Assembly: GCA_030645915.1 (NCBI GenBank)
Contig: JAUSNO010000036.1
Coordinates: 1 to 64,000, forward strand
Direction: 5' to 3'
DNA: 64,000 nt
Source of the DNA: Undibacterium sp.
GTDB lineage: Bacteria > Pseudomonadota > Gammaproteobacteria > Burkholderiales > Burkholderiaceae_D
Shown here piece by piece: positions 17,438 to 26,750 of the stretch. The translations under genes were made by a program, and so were the position numbers. Within the stretch, counting starts at the first letter, position 1, and each line of letters starts with the position of its first letter. The notes under the pieces are model-generated. The model saw nothing but the letters and a program-made list of their open reading frames with translations. It had not been told where the DNA came from and ran no database searches.

Positions 17438-17522
17438 GGCATGCCGCCACCACGCAATACCCATGCGGGTTGCAAAGGCAACAACCCGGAAACCCGCATG
17501 GGTATTGCGTGGTGGCGGTGCC
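17438..17522. repeat. Dispersed palindrome copy C (best preserved)
   Basis: The arms at 17444-17471 and 17491-17518 are perfectly complementary over 28 bases (CCGCCACCACGCAATACCC continuing ATGCGGGTT), with a 19-base loop. The ends GGCA and TGCC pair as well, leaving a two-base bulge. It lies between the convergent Lrp-type and GNAT genes and overlaps neither. An RNA of either strand would fold into a very stable hairpin. Confidence 0.85.
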
Positions 17523-17565
17523 ACTAAAACGATTTGTGGCGATAGCGAGCGCTACGCCAGGCAGA

Positions 17566-18240
17566 CTATGATTCACCCTTAGTTCCGGACAAGTTACCCA
17601 GCCATTTCACTGCGGCACGGGTGTTGGCTTTGATGTTGTAATCGATAGAAGCGACCTGCTCTTGTACTGCTTCTTTCAAGACACTGACGGCATCGGCTGG
17701 AAGGACTTTGAGGTAAGCGTCCGCCTCGCCATACTCGCGGAAAATCTCCATGCCGGCTTTTTTTGCGATGTGGATCATGGTTTGATTACTCGCCAGGCAA
17801 TGCATGAACAGCGTATCGACATCAACGTTACGGCAATGGATGGCACCGCGCTCGAATAATTTGGCACCAATACCTTTGCCACGCGCGTCGTCCGATACCG
17901 AGACGCCGAACTCGGCAATTTTATCCTTGTCAGAAATATCGTCATCGGGCTGGCGCGGTGCAAATGCCAGATGCCCGACGCCGACCAGCCTGAAGTGGCT
18001 ACTTACCACACCAAATACGGTATCTCGCGAGAAATCGATGCCATTGACATACTTGGCAACCATCTCATCCGGCAAGTAGGTGCCAAAGCGCAACAAGCGG
18101 TCATTTTCTTTTAGCGCGAGGAAATGTTTCAATATCCTATGCCTGTCTTGCTCCGACAATTCTTTGACGAAAACACTGTGCCGTGCTGAGGACTTAGCCT
18201 TTGGCTCTTTGCCATCGGGATAAAGATCAGAGGTATTCAT
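17566..18240 (-). CDS. GNAT family N-acetyltransferase
   Basis: A 224-residue protein with one GNAT fold. The acetyl-CoA loop is ARGKGIG (R/Q-x-x-G-x-G/A), followed by the LFMHCLASNQTMIHIAKKAGM segment split over strand 4 and helix 4. N-terminal residues 1-30 are polar and probably disordered, and the C-terminal 40 residues go beyond the usual domain. The substrate is unknown. It ends facing the Lrp-type gene across palindrome copy C. Confidence 0.8.
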   Translation of the reverse strand: MNTSDLYPDGKEPKAKSSARHSVFVKELSEQDRHRILKHFLALKENDRLLRFGTYLPDEMVAKYVNGIDFSRDTVFGVVSSHFRLVGVGHLAFAPRQPDDDISDKDKIAEFGVSVSDDARGKGIGAKLFERGAIHCRNVDVDTLFMHCLASNQTMIHIAKKAGMEIFREYGEADAYLKVLPADAVSVLKEAVQEQVASIDYNIKANTRAAVKWLGNLSGTKGES

Positions 18241-18315
18241 GAGGGCTCCTTCTTACCAATCTACATTATTTGTGCAGTGCACAAACCACGATCCATTGTA
18301 GGCTAAATTCTTCAA

Positions 18316-19560
18316 TTATTCCAGAAACTCGGATTGATCTTTATATTCACGCAATGCGGCGACCCTCGCAGCACGTATTGCCTCAGCAATTTTTTGCGGC
18401 TGTCCCAGATAGGATTGCGCTACAGCACCGGCATTGACTGCCTGCGCAGCCTCCAGTGCCCGCGCAAGATAGGCGGCTTGCGGGAAGCGGATATCGACCA
18501 GACCTGCACGTCCATAACAATCGCATTCGGCAGCCTTAAGCATATCGAGAAAACGTTGCGGCTTGCGAAACGCATCACTGCGCTCAAGCAGCTCCAGCAC
18601 TGTCGCGGGGCGCATTTCCAGCGCCCGGCCTACGTTACCATGGTCGCGTGCTGTCATGATGGCCAGGTCACGACAATCGCCGGGCACCTTCAGGCGCTGG
18701 CACACCGCGTCGACCAAAGCGACGCCGCGCTGTTCATGTCCATGATGACTAGGCCATTTATCCGGCAAAGTCGCCCCCTTCCCCAAGTCGTGCATCAAGG
18801 CAGCGAACCGGATCGGCAGGGAATAGCCTTGCCGCGCGGCATAATCTACCACCAGCATGACGTGTATACCGGTATCGATTTCGGGATGATGTTTGGCCGG
18901 TTGCGGCACGCCCCATAAGGCGTCTAACTCTGGCAGCAAGCGCTGTAATGCACCGCATTCTCGCAAGACATCAAACATGCGTGAAGGTAGAACCTCCATC
19001 ATGCCGCGCGCTAGCTCTTGCCAGACCCGTTCAGGCACCAGGGCATCGACTTCACCCCGCACCACCATCTGGCGCATCAACTCCATGGTTTCCGGCGCGA
19101 CGATAAAATCGTAGGGTGCCAGCGAGAAGCGTGCGGCGAAACGCGCCAATCGCAAGATGCGCACGGGATCTTCCGCAAACGCATCAGAAACATGACGGAA
19201 GATCCTGTTTTGCAGATCCTGCTGGCCATGAAATGGGTCCGTCAAGACACCGTTTTCATCCTGGGCGATGGCGTTGATGGTCAGGTCACGACGGATCAGG
19301 TCCTGCTCCAACGTGACATTTTCATCGGTATGAAATACGAATCCCTTATACCCTGCAGCGGTCTTGCGTTCGGTGCGCGCCAAGGCATATTCCTCATGCG
19401 TTTTCGGATGCAAAAAAACCGGGAAATCCTTACCTACCGGTGTAAACCCTTGCGCCAACATTTGTTCGGGCGTAGCGCCGATCACCACGTGATCCCGGTC
19501 CTGCACCGGCAAGCCAAGCAAGGCATCACGCACGGCGCCACCGACGACATAGGTTTTCAT
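18316..19560 (-). CDS. cca: Multifunctional CCA tRNA nucleotidyltransferase (with HD domain)
   Basis: A 414-residue class II CCA-adding enzyme that builds or repairs the 3' CCA of tRNAs. N-terminal GGAVRDALLG and RRDLTINAIA mark the nucleotidyltransferase head, with RNA-binding segments in the middle. A C-terminal HD phosphohydrolase is seen as HDLGKG with a later TARDHGN, as in the E. coli-type enzyme with phosphatase and phosphodiesterase activities. It starts three bases after the GST stop, so the two are cotranscribed. Confidence 0.93.
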   Translation of the reverse strand: MKTYVVGGAVRDALLGLPVQDRDHVVIGATPEQMLAQGFTPVGKDFPVFLHPKTHEEYALARTERKTAAGYKGFVFHTDENVTLEQDLIRRDLTINAIAQDENGVLTDPFHGQQDLQNRIFRHVSDAFAEDPVRILRLARFAARFSLAPYDFIVAPETMELMRQMVVRGEVDALVPERVWQELARGMMEVLPSRMFDVLRECGALQRLLPELDALWGVPQPAKHHPEIDTGIHVMLVVDYAARQGYSLPIRFAALMHDLGKGATLPDKWPSHHGHEQRGVALVDAVCQRLKVPGDCRDLAIMTARDHGNVGRALEMRPATVLELLERSDAFRKPQRFLDMLKAAECDCYGRAGLVDIRFPQAAYLARALEAAQAVNAGAVAQSYLGQPQKIAEAIRAARVAALREYKDQSEFLE

Positions 19561-19563
19561 GTG

Positions 19564-20217
19564 TTACTTGGCAGGCGGAAAGTCATACTTGGGCACTTCT
19601 TCCGGCTCATTCAGGGCTTCCCTCATCCATTGCGCGACAGCCGGATGCGCCTGCACTCGCTCGACGTAAGCTTGCAGCGCAGGTGCCAGCGATACATCAT
19701 AAGTTTTAAAGCGCATGACAACCGGTGCATAGTAGGCGTCGGCAATCGAAAAATCACCGAACAGGTAACGATGCGCGCCATAACGTGACAGGCAATCTTC
19801 CCAAATTTCACTGATGCGGCCGATGTCTGCCTGCGACCCGGCATTGCGGCCCTTGCCGGCAAAATTTGCCTTGATATTCATCGCCATGGAGGAACGCAAA
19901 TCAGAAAATCCCGAATGCATTTCTGCGCAGATACTGCGCGCCATGGCCCGCGCTGCCACATCTTCCGGCCACAGATTTTGCAGGGGAAACTGTTCCGCCA
20001 GAAATTCACATATCGCCAACGAATCCCATACCACGATGCCATCCGCCAGCAACACCGGCACGCGTCCGGCAAGCGAGTACTCGCCAATTTTCTGTGTCGT
20101 ATTCGGTTGATCCAGCACAATAAGAATTTCTTCAAACGGAATTGCAAATGCTTTCATGACAACCCAGGGGCGCATCGACCAGGAGGAATAATTTTTATTC
20201 CCTATGATCAGCTGCAT
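19564..20217 (-). CDS. Glutathione S-transferase family protein
   Basis: A 217-residue protein with a thioredoxin-like N-terminal domain (IIGNKNYSSWSMRPW is typical of a bacterial GST subgroup with the active Ser/Tyr region there) and an all-helical C-terminal domain. The function is probably detoxification or thiol transfer; the substrate is unknown. The frame is open to an ATG at 20280, but those 21 extra residues precede the domain and that ATG lies inside a terminal repeat of the small element at 20279-20410, so an internal start at 20217 is preferred. Confidence 0.85.
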   Translation of the reverse strand: MQLIIGNKNYSSWSMRPWVVMKAFAIPFEEILIVLDQPNTTQKIGEYSLAGRVPVLLADGIVVWDSLAICEFLAEQFPLQNLWPEDVAARAMARSICAEMHSGFSDLRSSMAMNIKANFAGKGRNAGSQADIGRISEIWEDCLSRYGAHRYLFGDFSIADAYYAPVVMRFKTYDVSLAPALQAYVERVQAHPAVAQWMREALNEPEEVPKYDFPPAK

Positions 20218-20278
20218 GCTGGATTTATTGCCGCCATTAAGGATGGCTTCCAGTGTCGTATCGAGTTCTGTATCTTGC

Positions 20279-20410
20279 ATAATCCTAGATTCCCCAGTTG
20301 ACCGCTATAAATTTTCTGAAAAGTCGCATGAACATTAATTGTTACGGTGTTTTTATAGTTCACCAAATAGGTGAGCGCGCTACGAGTCCGATTGAGGAAT
20401 CTAGGATAAT
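20279..20410. repeat. Short element with terminal inverted repeats (MITE-like)
   Basis: Bases 20279-20293 (ATAATCCTAGATTCC) and 20396-20410 (GGAATCTAGGATAAT) are inverted copies with one mismatch, 132 bases end to end. Inside is TCACCAAATAGGTGA, a small hairpin. The element exactly fills the gap between the slt stop and the GST gene and carries no frame. It could be a non-autonomous mobile element or a paired regulatory site; the sequence alone does not decide. Confidence 0.45.
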
Positions 20411-20415
20411 CTCTC

Positions 20416-22395
20416 CTATGGTAGTTCAGCATCAGCTGCAGACATGCCCTTGGGTACGACGACGCCCAAACGGGCTTTCAGCGATTGCGGTTTTTTCTCA
20501 AACAGTGCGGCGTAGTAAGTGGCGTTCGATAGCACATTTTTCACATAGCCACGTGTTTCTGAAAACGGGATCGTCTCTGCGAATATGGCCCCCTCCACCG
20601 GACGGGTCAAGCTGGCCCGCCACGCCCGCGGTCTGCCCGGACCTGCATTGTAAGCAGCAGAGGCCAACGCCTGAGAGCCCCCCAGATCGGTCAATACCAT
20701 ATTCAGATAATTGGTTCCCAGTGCGATATTGGTATCGATCTCGTTGACCTGTTGTGGCAGCAAATTACCCAGGCCGATTTTCTTTGCCACGTAGCGCGCC
20801 GTCGCTGGCATCAACTGCATCAGGCCGGAAGCGCCTACATGAGATTTGGCATGCATGACGAAACGGGATTCCTGCCGGATCAAGCCATACACCCATGCCA
20901 TATCCATTCCTAGTGCCTGCGTGGTCTTGTACATGCTGTCATTAAAAGGGGTGGGGTAACGCTGGCTGAAATCCATCTCACCCTTGGTGCGATCCGAGGT
21001 GCTCACCATGCGATCGAGCAGATTATTCTGCCGCGCCAGTTCTGCCGCGGCCAGATGCTGACGCTCGGTCATTTTGCGTAGCTCCCAGTTCCATTCGCGG
21101 GTGCCTTCAAAGCGCAAATTCATGGCATAAAACTTCAGCGCTCTTTGCAGATTTGGATTATTGGCGACCGGGACCAGCTCTTCCATGGAGATAGGGTTGA
21201 TCGCCACCGGAACCCCAATTTTTTGACCGCGCTCTTCCAGCGCCAGCTGACCATAAAAATGCATCTGATCGGCAATGCTGGCAAACAATGCCTGTGCCTC
21301 TTCGTTTTTTCCTTCCATCATCAAGGAACGGCCGTACCAGTACACCCAGGCGGAATCACTCTTAAGCCCCGCAGGCATGGCGTTAATCGCACTCTTGACG
21401 AGACGCCAGTCACCCTCGCGCAAGGCAGTACGTACGCGCCATTGGTAGCCCTCTTGCGAGAGCGTAGCACCTTCGGCCCGTTGCCAATACCCGAGCGCCT
21501 CCGGGCGCAGCTTTTGCGCCGCCTGCAAAGCGATCTGCGCCCAACCCTGTGACCGTTCCGTCGCGGAAAATTGCGCGCTGTAGCGCGATAAGGTATCTGC
21601 CGCGTCTTCAGGATCGACTTTGGCCGCACGCCCCAGCGCGATCAGGTACAACGCATGCGCAAGCTTTCCGGCAGCGGGAGCTTTTTTCAGTAATTTGCCG
21701 GGCTTCTCTATCGCTTGCGTCAGACTTTTTTCTGGAATATTGAGCAGTTTCCCCAAGCGCTGTGCCAGCGGCATCGCAGAATTTTCTGCCGCCATGCGCA
21801 TCTGCTCCCACAGATCGGCCTCGGTGAATTGTCCATTCTCAAATAAGTACGTCACCAGAGAATAACAACCATCGGCATAATCACGCGGCGCAATCAGCAG
21901 CGCACGCGCTTCTGTCGCCACCTTCTGTTGTTTCACTGCCCTGGACAACAAGGCATAACACTTCAACTGCGTGTCGTCGGCGACCACAAATTGCGGGTAT
22001 TGCACATCAAAATTTTGCCAATCTGCGCGCCTGCCCAGCACCAGCAACCAGTCGTTGCGCAAGCGGTCTGCGATGGCGCTCCCTTCGTATTTGCTGAGGA
22101 AGGCTTTGACCTCGGTTGCCGAGGCAGAGACTATTTTTGTCCTGAGCACATAATAATCAACGTAGGAGGGTATCCCGTAGTTGCCAAGAGCGGCGGCATG
22201 CGCCTGCGCTGCACCGGTATCATCGTGCATGGCTGCATCGCGCAATGCCATAAACCGATCGTCATCATTGACAAAACTCTTGATGCTTTTCGCCGCTATC
22301 GCCTGCGAAAATGGTGACAAAGCTGCTACCATGGTCAAACATACATTCAAGCTCAACCGAACTATTTTCTTCATTTTGTTGTTTACCAACTTCAT
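20416..22395 (-). CDS. slt: Soluble lytic murein transglycosylase
   Basis: A 659-residue periplasmic enzyme that cleaves glycan strands to 1,6-anhydro-muropeptides. It has a signal peptide (MKKIVRLSLN onward, cleavage after AIA), a long alpha-superhelical ring (residues about 35-480), and a C-terminal SLT domain with the catalytic Glu in RQESRF, then GLMQLMP and AAYNAGPGR. The length matches Slt70. The start at 22395 has AAGGAAAG upstream. It is divergent from the cyclo-ligase gene with a gap of only 32 bases. Confidence 0.93.
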   Translation of the reverse strand: MKLVNNKMKKIVRLSLNVCLTMVAALSPFSQAIAAKSIKSFVNDDDRFMALRDAAMHDDTGAAQAHAAALGNYGIPSYVDYYVLRTKIVSASATEVKAFLSKYEGSAIADRLRNDWLLVLGRRADWQNFDVQYPQFVVADDTQLKCYALLSRAVKQQKVATEARALLIAPRDYADGCYSLVTYLFENGQFTEADLWEQMRMAAENSAMPLAQRLGKLLNIPEKSLTQAIEKPGKLLKKAPAAGKLAHALYLIALGRAAKVDPEDAADTLSRYSAQFSATERSQGWAQIALQAAQKLRPEALGYWQRAEGATLSQEGYQWRVRTALREGDWRLVKSAINAMPAGLKSDSAWVYWYGRSLMMEGKNEEAQALFASIADQMHFYGQLALEERGQKIGVPVAINPISMEELVPVANNPNLQRALKFYAMNLRFEGTREWNWELRKMTERQHLAAAELARQNNLLDRMVSTSDRTKGEMDFSQRYPTPFNDSMYKTTQALGMDMAWVYGLIRQESRFVMHAKSHVGASGLMQLMPATARYVAKKIGLGNLLPQQVNEIDTNIALGTNYLNMVLTDLGGSQALASAAYNAGPGRPRAWRASLTRPVEGAIFAETIPFSETRGYVKNVLSNATYYAALFEKKPQSLKARLGVVVPKGMSAADAELP

Positions 22396-22427
22396 TTGCC
22401 GCTTTCCTTCTTATCGTTATTAACAGT

Positions 22428-23012
22428 ATGACACAGCCATCCACCAGTGCAAAACCGGCGCAGCAAAGCCGCGCCGTCACGCGCAAAATATTGCTTGACC
22501 GGCGCCGCCAGACTGACGCCGGGCAACGGCAACAGTGGGACACGCAGATCATCGAGCGCCTGCTTGAATGGTGCCGGCAGCAGCGTCCGGCCAGCCTGGG
22601 GGTATTTTGGCCGATTCAGACCGAGCCGGATCTGCGTCACTGCTACCCGCAACTGCACGCACTGGGAATACAACTCGCCTTACCCGTAGTGCTCAACAAA
22701 GCACAGCCCTTAACTTTTCTGCAATGGACACCGGGTGACCCCATGTGCACTGATGAACACGGGATACCCGTGCCAGCGCAACGAGAGCATGTTGTCCATC
22801 CCGAAGCATTACTCATTCCCTGCGTGGGATTCAATCGCAACAATTACCGCATGGGCTACGGTGGCGGCTACTATGACCGCACGCTCGCAGTGACGCCACG
22901 CCCGGTAGCCATAGGCGTTGCCTACAGTCAGGCACAATCAGAATTTATGACAGAAGCGCATGATGTGCCTATGGACAATATTTTCACTGAAAAAATGAAT
23001 AACCAACAATGA
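22428..23012 (+). CDS. 5-formyltetrahydrofolate cyclo-ligase
   Basis: A 194-residue enzyme that converts 5-formyl-THF to 5,10-methenyl-THF using ATP, returning folate to the one-carbon pool. Motifs seen are the N-terminal KILLDRRR helix with the basic phosphate-binding residues and the C-terminal GFNRNNYRMGYGGGYYDRT, the family signature. The frame is open to 22311, but the domain begins at the ATG at 22428. It is divergent from slt. Confidence 0.92.
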   Translation: MTQPSTSAKPAQQSRAVTRKILLDRRRQTDAGQRQQWDTQIIERLLEWCRQQRPASLGVFWPIQTEPDLRHCYPQLHALGIQLALPVVLNKAQPLTFLQWTPGDPMCTDEHGIPVPAQREHVVHPEALLIPCVGFNRNNYRMGYGGGYYDRTLAVTPRPVAIGVAYSQAQSEFMTEAHDVPMDNIFTEKMNNQQ

Positions 23013-23121
23013 ACACGCAATCCACAAGCGCCTTGTGGAGCAAAAATGCCCTGAAAGCCGCATGAAACATGCGTCATTAAAAAATCCGGTTTTTACGATC
23101 TACTTAATTTAAGCGCTGCCG

Positions 23122-25176
23122 ATGTCGATATCTGATTCTGACTATCTATTACAACGCGTTCCCGAGCTTCAATCTCTTGCCAACGATCCAAAAATCCGGC
23201 GTGCGATAGAAACCGGCGACCCCTTCAAGGTCTATCGCGCCCTGCTGATGGCGCGACTGTTGCGTCGCCTGCCAAAACAGCAGGATTTGCTCATCATGCT
23301 GACTGGCGAGCGTCGCCTGTTTGCCAAACCGATGACGGCAACACCATCCTCAACCACTAGCGCATCTGCCTGGTTCAGGTTGATAGGCGCAAGCGAACAC
23401 GATACCGATGACAGCTACGTCGCCATGCGCGCCCTGGTGATTTTTTCAAGCATTCCCTTAATCCCCTTGGGTTCGTATGTCGTCAAGAGCATTGGCAAGC
23501 GGCAATGGCAAATCTATGCTCGCGTACCAATGGACATCAAGGGCTGGCTCTACACACGAGGCCTGGCATTGGGCGTGGCGATCCTGGTGTTATCCGGCGC
23601 GTTTTACAGTTACCACCAACGCCATTCGCAAGAGGTGATCTTACTCAATGGATTTGATTTGCCGGTGCTGGCGACGCTCGATGGCGAAACCATCAAACTG
23701 CCGGCACAAGGCAAAGCATCGATGACCGTCCGGACAGGAGCCATTACGGGTTTCGCCTCGGTAGACAAAATTGGCGTGATCGACGATTTTCAGCACACCA
23801 TCGTCAGCACTGATGGCACCACAGTGTGGAATATCGCCGGAGCCGCGCCTTTACTGCACACGACTATCGTCTCGTCCAAAGTGGATGAAGACAACCCGGA
23901 CAAGGGCGCACCCAGCGTCTATTGCGGCACCCGCTTTATCGAACTCGATACCAAACTGAGCGTCAATAAAATCACCCTGGCAAAAACCACCGCCGAGAAT
24001 GGCCCCGTGGGTATTGCCATGTGCGTCAAATATGCAAACGAAAACGCACAGGAAAAAACCATCTTGCCAGCACTGGAAGCACTGGCGCTCATCTATGACT
24101 GGAGCTTAAGCCATACCGACAATGCCATCGCTGCCGCCAAAAACATCTCGCTGGCAGAATCGATCCGTGTTGCCAAACGCGCCATGCAAGCCAAGCCAGG
24201 CCAGATTGCCTACGAACGGCGGTATCAGGATATCCGCGATGAGGCGGGGGAGCATGATGCGCTGTTGCTGGAATATGCCGAACGCGCCAAACAGCAACCC
24301 GCATCAGCTTCGGCACAGTTTCTGTATGCCTCATTATTATCCGGCCCCGCTGGCGTCAATGCGATGCAGGAACTGAGCCGGCAATTTCCAGAAAACGCGG
24401 ATATTTTGCATAGCCTGGTCTGGCGCAAAGCGATTCACTATGACTATGCCGGCGCCAATCAAGACCTGGCACGGCTGCGCAAACTATCCCCCAGCCATGC
24501 CGATAGCCTGCTCGATACCGAAGTAAAAACCTTAATGGCAGAACGGCGCGGCATAGAAGCGCTGCGCCTATTGCACGCCGCCGTGCGCGACAAGACCGCC
24601 GACAAACGGTCCGACCATGCCGCCGATTTTGCCCTGGTGGCAAAACAGATTAACGTCAACCCGGATTTCTGGCTGAAAGAACTGCCAGCGGCAGAAAAAA
24701 ATGCCGAAATGCTCGATTTTTATCGTGTACGCGCTGGCTTGCGTCCATTGCAAACCCAGGATACGCAATCGAGCTTCGTCAAACTGGCACTGGCATTGCG
24801 CAATGATCCTGATCAGGCACGCAAGATCGCCAAAGGAATGAATCGCAATCAGTTAAGTAAGCTCGCGACGGACCAGCTAAGCCTGCTGCTGGGTGAAGTG
24901 ATCAGAACGCAAGACACCGAACTGGCCGGCATGATGAACGGCATGCTCGCCTTATCCAGATCAAAGACCAAATTACTGGAAGAATTCATACGGGGTGAAG
25001 CCGTCAGCCTGGATCAGATGGATATTGATCTGGAGATTCAATCTGCGGCCTGCTTCATCCGCTCACGCAATCCACAATTGAGCGCCCAGGAAAGAAGCAG
25101 CCTGCGCAGCCGTGCAGCAAAAACAGATCTGCTGCCAGGCCCCATCACCACCGCACTTCACCAATGGCCGCTATGA
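23122..25176 (+). CDS. Large membrane-anchored protein, TPR-like solenoid, unknown function
   Basis: A 684-residue protein I do not recognise by name. Residues 1-100 are polar and helical. Two hydrophobic segments follow (about 103-121, with the motif IPLIPLGSYV, and 145-164), then a beta-rich part (about 170-310) and a long helical region (about 320-680) with Ala/Leu spacing like tetratricopeptide or Sel1-type repeats. There is no signal peptide and no catalytic motif. It overlaps the following M48 protease gene by four bases (ATGA), so the two proteins very likely work together, perhaps with this one as scaffold or substrate presenter. Confidence 0.65.
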   Translation: MSISDSDYLLQRVPELQSLANDPKIRRAIETGDPFKVYRALLMARLLRRLPKQQDLLIMLTGERRLFAKPMTATPSSTTSASAWFRLIGASEHDTDDSYVAMRALVIFSSIPLIPLGSYVVKSIGKRQWQIYARVPMDIKGWLYTRGLALGVAILVLSGAFYSYHQRHSQEVILLNGFDLPVLATLDGETIKLPAQGKASMTVRTGAITGFASVDKIGVIDDFQHTIVSTDGTTVWNIAGAAPLLHTTIVSSKVDEDNPDKGAPSVYCGTRFIELDTKLSVNKITLAKTTAENGPVGIAMCVKYANENAQEKTILPALEALALIYDWSLSHTDNAIAAAKNISLAESIRVAKRAMQAKPGQIAYERRYQDIRDEAGEHDALLLEYAERAKQQPASASAQFLYASLLSGPAGVNAMQELSRQFPENADILHSLVWRKAIHYDYAGANQDLARLRKLSPSHADSLLDTEVKTLMAERRGIEALRLLHAAVRDKTADKRSDHAADFALVAKQINVNPDFWLKELPAAEKNAEMLDFYRVRAGLRPLQTQDTQSSFVKLALALRNDPDQARKIAKGMNRNQLSKLATDQLSLLLGEVIRTQDTELAGMMNGMLALSRSKTKLLEEFIRGEAVSLDQMDIDLEIQSAACFIRSRNPQLSAQERSSLRSRAAKTDLLPGPITTALHQWPL

Positions 25177-26639
25177 ACAACAACAGAACAAAGCAGAAAC
25201 AATCAGGCACCATCGACATGGTCAGGCGCACCCACTTGCTGCTAGCGCTATGGGGCGGATTTTGGCTGCTGACATCGAGCCTCATGCTTGTCTTGCTATG
25301 GTTGCCATTGGCGCAATTGCACAGCAGATCAACACTGGCGCTCTCTGGATTTGTCTCACTTCTGGCGGCACTGATCCTGCTCTATGCGTGTCGTCCGCGC
25401 GGCTGGAAAAACGCAAAAAGCCTGAATAAAAATACGCCCCCGCTGGCGCCTGAGCTTGCGGCGCCCTTGTACCACATGGTCGAAAAACTAGGGCGGCAAC
25501 TCGGTATCGCCGCACCAGTCAGCCTCTACCTGATCGACAACAGCACCGCCTATATGCATGCCACGCGCGACTGGCGCGGCAAGATAAAAAACCTCAACGT
25601 GGGAATTGGCTTGCCCCTGCTGGGCACGCTGTCCGAGGCAGAATTAGGCTCGGTCATCGCACATGAGTACGGGCATTTTTTTGCGGGGAAATTGCCACTG
25701 GGGCCTTGGGTCTATCGAACCCGGCTACGGCTGATCAATGCGGTGACAGATATCGACGATTCGGCATTTTTGCCAGAGATACTCTTGCGCCGTTTTGCGC
25801 GCTGGTTTTTACGCCTGTCGCACAGCGTCTCACGCGAGCAGGAATTTGCCGCCGACATGCTCGCTGCGCATGGATTTGGCGTTATCGCGACACGTGCCGC
25901 CCTAGAAAAAATTCACCTGATCACACCCATGTGGTCGGCGTACCTGGAGTACGAATTACATCCGGCGATTCAACGTGGAGCGCGACTGCCGGTGTATGAC
26001 GGCTTCAGGCGTTTTTGCAAACCCAATACAAAGCGAGCGCTGGTTCAAGCGGCGATTCACTATGCCATCAACCGGCTTGCCGCCGAGTTCGACAGCCATC
26101 CGTCATTGGCAGAACGTGTCAACGCATTGACACCCGGCGCCAAGCCCGCCTATCCGCCGCTGGCAGACTGCCTGCACCTGCTGGGCGGAGAAATCAATGC
26201 AGAAAACCTGTGGTACGCGCAGTACAGTGAGCAAAAACTGCACGGCACCAATTGGGATAATTTCGGAACGCAAATACTGCAACCCGCAATCGAGCGGGCC
26301 TACGCAGACAGCTGGATGAATCCGGCAAAACTGGCCTTCAGCGATCTGCCGGGAATGGTACGGGGCGCAGACGATTTATGGGACAAAATCAGGCCGGACC
26401 AAGTGACTTACCTATCCCCGCAAGGCAAACGCAATTACGTATTGGCCGCACTGGAAGAATGGGCCACGGCATGCCTGATCTATCGCGGCTTTAACGCCAA
26501 AGTCAGCCCCGGACAAGCGGTCAGCATGGAACGCGGCGAACAAGTCGTGCAGCCGGCAGAGTTAATCATCGCGGCCATTAGCGGGACACTGAAATCGGCA
26601 TTTTTGAAGCAGTTTGATAGTTCAGCGGAGAGCGTTTAA
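25173..26639 (+). CDS. M48-family zinc metalloprotease, membrane-anchored
   Basis: A 488-residue protein with two N-terminal membrane helices (about 15-43 and 50-70), then the gluzincin site HEYGH (His, Glu, His) with the third ligand Glu in SREQEFAAD, as in HtpX/Ste24-type M48 peptidases. About 200 C-terminal residues beyond the catalytic part are family-unspecific. The ATG at 25173 makes an ATGA overlap with the preceding gene; an ATG three codons earlier is also possible. The substrate is unknown; membrane protein quality control is a reasonable guess. No heat-shock promoter was seen. Confidence 0.8.
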   Translation: MNNNRTKQKQSGTIDMVRRTHLLLALWGGFWLLTSSLMLVLLWLPLAQLHSRSTLALSGFVSLLAALILLYACRPRGWKNAKSLNKNTPPLAPELAAPLYHMVEKLGRQLGIAAPVSLYLIDNSTAYMHATRDWRGKIKNLNVGIGLPLLGTLSEAELGSVIAHEYGHFFAGKLPLGPWVYRTRLRLINAVTDIDDSAFLPEILLRRFARWFLRLSHSVSREQEFAADMLAAHGFGVIATRAALEKIHLITPMWSAYLEYELHPAIQRGARLPVYDGFRRFCKPNTKRALVQAAIHYAINRLAAEFDSHPSLAERVNALTPGAKPAYPPLADCLHLLGGEINAENLWYAQYSEQKLHGTNWDNFGTQILQPAIERAYADSWMNPAKLAFSDLPGMVRGADDLWDKIRPDQVTYLSPQGKRNYVLAALEEWATACLIYRGFNAKVSPGQAVSMERGEQVVQPAELIIAAISGTLKSAFLKQFDSSAESV

Positions 26640-26665
26640 CCATCATCATGCAATTTCTCAATAAT

Positions 26666-26750
26666 GGCATGCCCTGAGACGCACTATCCATGCGGGTTTG
26701 CAGCCTACCTTGCCTGCAGGCCGCATGGGTATTGCGTGGTGGCGGTGCAT
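26666..26750. repeat. Dispersed palindrome copy D
   Basis: GGCATGCCCTGAGACGCA and CATGCGGGTTTGCAG on the left, and CTGCAGGCCGCATGGG and ATTGCGTGGTGGCGGTGC on the right. The right arm equals that of copy C; the left arm has several mismatches. It lies between the convergent M48 and GNAT genes. Confidence 0.75.
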
